Source: Schaalia suimastitidis DSM 15538 (GTDB taxonomy: Bacteria > Actinomycetota > Actinomycetes > Actinomycetales > Actinomycetaceae). From it: 64,000 nt of DNA. The stretch lies in the NCBI RefSeq assembly GCF_000429105.1, contig NZ_KE386848.1, forward strand, positions 618,434-682,433, read 5' to 3'. This document shows, piece after piece, positions 61,762 through 64,000 of the stretch (position 1 is the stretch's first letter; each line of letters starts with the position of its first letter). The notes beneath the pieces were generated by a model. The model was not told where the DNA came from. It searched no databases and saw only the letters and a program-made list of their open reading frames with translations. The position numbers and the translations under genes were made by a program.

Positions 61762-64000
61762 CTACCGTGTCCGTCGCTGCCGGAGGAGCACTGCTCCTCC
61801 ACCAACAAGCGCCACAAGAAGAGCGAGCGGCACGACGCTCGCAATATCAGCGCCGGTCTTTGCCAGCGAGCACTCTTTCCCCGTTGGGGTACGTCCCACA
61901 ACTTCACTCACCATCGGCAAGCCGTTGGGGCCCTTTTCCCCTGTTGGTGTCAGACGCCCAGCTGCACCACCAGAACCTTTGAGATCCTCGCCCGTAGGTG
62001 TCACCTTCATTGAGATTGTCATTGTGTAGGTACCAGCCTCAGTAAAGACCCAGTTGTAGTGCGCATGGGTATTTGCGGGAAGTACATAGGATGAACCCAC
62101 CCCGTTGAACACCTTCTCCCCTACACCCGAGCCAAGACTGCCTGAGGCAAATACGGCGACTTTTCCTGGTCCAGTCATCGCATCGAGCGTGAAGGTTACG
62201 CCACCGCGGGTGCCATTGACAATCTCTTCACGCTGAGAGTTCATCCCCAGCCACGGTACACCGGCGATCTGAGTAGCAGGAATCATCCACACCTGGGATC
62301 CGGTGGGCGCAATGAAGGACAAGGCTTCGGGAGCGCTCAGTTTCGCAGCGTCACCAAGAGCAAAGGTTAAACTGCTTGGGTCCACCCATGATGCAGGCTG
62401 GCGACGATCGTCTTTCACACGCGCAACCAGAGTGCCATTGTCAATTGCTGGACCAAGATCGAAGTGTCCATCAGTAGCATTGCCTGCACCTTGACCTACG
62501 TTGAATGTCAGCGTGGTCGTCGCCGTATTTGCGCCAGCACTGCCGGTAAGGCCTTTTGCTTCCTCAGCCGTGGCTTCGCGCGTGATCGTTGTCGGCAAAC
62601 AGATTTCTGTACCATTTCGCTGCCCTGCCACACCACTAGTGGGCGCTGTCGGGCTTGCGCCACCAGCAGAGCTCGGTGTGTTCGCCCCGCCGGAATGGTC
62701 AATGGTCATATGCGCATTCGGTGCAGTATTTGCCGGAAGCACTTCGATTGAGGCCGACAGTTCTGGGTGCCCTTGGACCTTAATGTGATGAGTCCCCAAA
62801 GGGAAGTTAGCAGGGACCTGCCACCGTGTGCGAGCATTGCCGTCAGCATCAGCCGTTATGCCCGGAAGTGTCACAACGTCTGAATGGACTTCAAAGACTA
62901 CCTGCGATGCTGGTGTTAGGTTTTTCGCTTCAATGTCGATGCTATTTCCGCGTTCAACGGTACGGGCAGCAACTGCCACGGTTGGGCATTGCACCTTCCC
63001 CACGTCAATGGTGTACGTCACCGGCTCACTGTGAACCTGTGTGGCGCCATCAGATGAGCTTGCAGTGGCACGCACTGTCAGGGTGTAGCGGCCAGCATGG
63101 GAAAAAGCCCAGTTGACGTGTGTGTGCGCAGGGAAGCTCTGTACAATTTGCGACCCTTGTGGGTTCAGTGTGTACCCACCGTCCGCCAGACGGGATTCAA
63201 AGCCTGTGAATGCCCCCGCGAGCCACATTGAGATGCGTCCATCCTTTGGTCCGGTATAGCTGACATCGAAGGTAGTCTTCTCCAAGCCGGCGCTGCGCGC
63301 TTCCATCGTGTCCCACCCTGGCCAGACGAGGCCTCGGACATTGTCTTGTGCTTGAGGCAGGAAATATGCCTGCGTAGGCACGCCCTGGGGAAGAACTGCG
63401 GCATCAAGCGTCTGCCACGCAGACTCTTTCACACGCAACAACACAGCGGAAGGATCCCGTACCACACGTTGGCCCGTGACATCCTCGGTCACTTTGAGGC
63501 TGATTGACTTATCTGCACCTGCTTTCAGGGTAAAAAGGTCAACATGGCCGCTATCAAGTACCGTGTCAACGCCTGCGGGCACACATGACTTCCCGCTTGG
63601 AACACCGTCCGCGGCCCCATTATTTGTTCCAGGCGTGGACGTATGTGGGGGAACAATGGGAAGGGTGAGATCAGGCGTACCACCGGGAGGGGTACTGTTG
63701 TCGGCACCTCCAGGCGGGGTATTGTTATCCGCATCTCCTGGCGTTTCACCGTTATTACTTCCTCCGTCAATCCCCGCAAGCCCGTGTTGCGCAAGATACC
63801 CTGGACAGTGTTTCTCAATAGAAGCATTGCCAACGGCAAAGTAGGTGTCGAAGAACCGGTAAGCGCGACCAAAACCTGATTCCTTGGTGTAATTCGGTGT
63901 AAACCCATACGAAATGGAATACAGGCCTGGTTGATTGAAACTCATGGCAACGTGCCGGTGACTTGCCTGAGTAAATGGAATACGCAGATCATAATTTGCG
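61762..64000 (-). CDS. Surface-anchored protein with choice-of-anchor M domains (cut by window edge)
   Basis: At least 745 residues are visible; the reading frame continues without a stop past base 64000, so the ATG at 63945 is internal. The visible N-terminal part ends one domain (TQASHRHVAMSFNQPGLYSI). A linker rich in P, G, T, N follows, then two further actinobacterial surface-anchored (choice-of-anchor M) domains, recognised by GHVDLFTL, MWLAGAFTGFES and FPAHTHVNWAF in the first and by GHFDLGPA and LPANTHAHYNWVF in the second. The C-terminus has LAKTG, a hydrophobic helix and RQRRTR: a class E-type (LAxTG) sorting signal. Such proteins often accompany zinc/manganese-type ABC transporters with anchored repeats, which may lie beyond the right edge. 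Confidence 0.88.
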   Translation of the reverse strand, partial: ANYDLRIPFTQASHRHVAMSFNQPGLYSISYGFTPNYTKESGFGRAYRFFDTYFAVGNASIEKHCPGYLAQHGLAGIDGGSNNGETPGDADNNTPPGGADNSTPPGGTPDLTLPIVPPHTSTPGTNNGAADGVPSGKSCVPAGVDTVLDSGHVDLFTLKAGADKSISLKVTEDVTGQRVVRDPSAVLLRVKESAWQTLDAAVLPQGVPTQAYFLPQAQDNVRGLVWPGWDTMEARSAGLEKTTFDVSYTGPKDGRISMWLAGAFTGFESRLADGGYTLNPQGSQIVQSFPAHTHVNWAFSHAGRYTLTVRATASSSDGATQVHSEPVTYTIDVGKVQCPTVAVAARTVERGNSIDIEAKNLTPASQVVFEVHSDVVTLPGITADADGNARTRWQVPANFPLGTHHIKVQGHPELSASIEVLPANTAPNAHMTIDHSGGANTPSSAGGASPTAPTSGVAGQRNGTEICLPTTITREATAEEAKGLTGSAGANTATTTLTFNVGQGAGNATDGHFDLGPAIDNGTLVARVKDDRRQPASWVDPSSLTFALGDAAKLSAPEALSFIAPTGSQVWMIPATQIAGVPWLGMNSQREEIVNGTRGGVTFTLDAMTGPGKVAVFASGSLGSGVGEKVFNGVGSSYVLPANTHAHYNWVFTEAGTYTMTISMKVTPTGEDLKGSGGAAGRLTPTGEKGPNGLPMVSEVVGRTPTGKECSLAKTGADIASVVPLALLVALVGGGAVLLRQRRTR

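Overview
The window reads as a chromosomal segment of a moderately GC-rich, Gram-positive actinobacterium, most likely Actinomycetaceae or a close relative. The evidence is the hisI-trpE-trpC-trpB-trpA-lgt-pyk order, a PdtaR-type ANTAR regulator beside polA, an EF-P with the PGKGP loop, a complete Pup-ligation locus (mpa, dop, pup, pafA), an AroK-AroB fusion and an LAxTG-type cell-wall sorting signal. I see no rRNA operon, CRISPR array, insertion sequence or prophage. Assignment below family level is not possible from sequence reading alone.

Layout. 0-8.4 kb: start of a CtpE-like P-type ATPase (cut by the left edge), a TerC-type metal exporter behind a probable yybP-ykoY Mn2+ riboswitch, an unknown membrane protein, phosphatidylcholine synthase, uvrB, a GH13 oligo-1,6-glucosidase and coaE. 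8.7-16.7 kb: rpsA, polA, a hotdog thioesterase, the ANTAR response regulator, an odd short tRNA with a leucine CAA anticodon, a 68-aa orphan and pyk. 16.8-22.8 kb: one overlapping his/trp/lgt operon. 22.9-29.7 kb: prepilin peptidase, aroE, mltG, ruvX, alaS, then rpsD. 29.9-37.3 kb: rarA, an L,D-transpeptidase, a membrane protein with its PadR regulator, yciO and aspS. 37.7-43.3 kb: nusB, efp, a divergent shikimate-kinase paralogue, aroKB, aroC and hisF. 43.3-51.1 kb: FKBP, pafA, pup, dop, mpa, trmI and a RecB-type nuclease. 51.1-57.8 kb: uppP, a degenerate aldo/keto reductase, an acidic protein, an FAD oxidoreductase, a MazG-like hydrolase, a DsbA-like protein, tRNA-Leu(GAG), a MarR regulator and a HAD phosphatase. 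57.8-64.0 kb: dnaE2, a zinc-type ArsR sensor, a histidine-rich repeat protein and a surface-anchored protein cut by the right edge.

Most genes between 7.7 and 52 kb lie on the minus strand and overlap by 1-8 bases, so they form a few long, translationally coupled operons: tryptophan and histidine synthesis, the shikimate pathway with translation factors, and tagging of proteins with Pup. The Pup locus has no 20S proteasome genes and its ATPase lacks the proteasome-docking tail, so tagged proteins probably meet another fate. The most unusual region is the right end. There a zinc-sensor gene, a protein that is 27% histidine and built from two near-identical 37-residue units, and the mutagenic polymerase dnaE2 share a short divergent control region with two palindromic operators, next to a cell-wall protein of a type often linked to metal ABC transporters.
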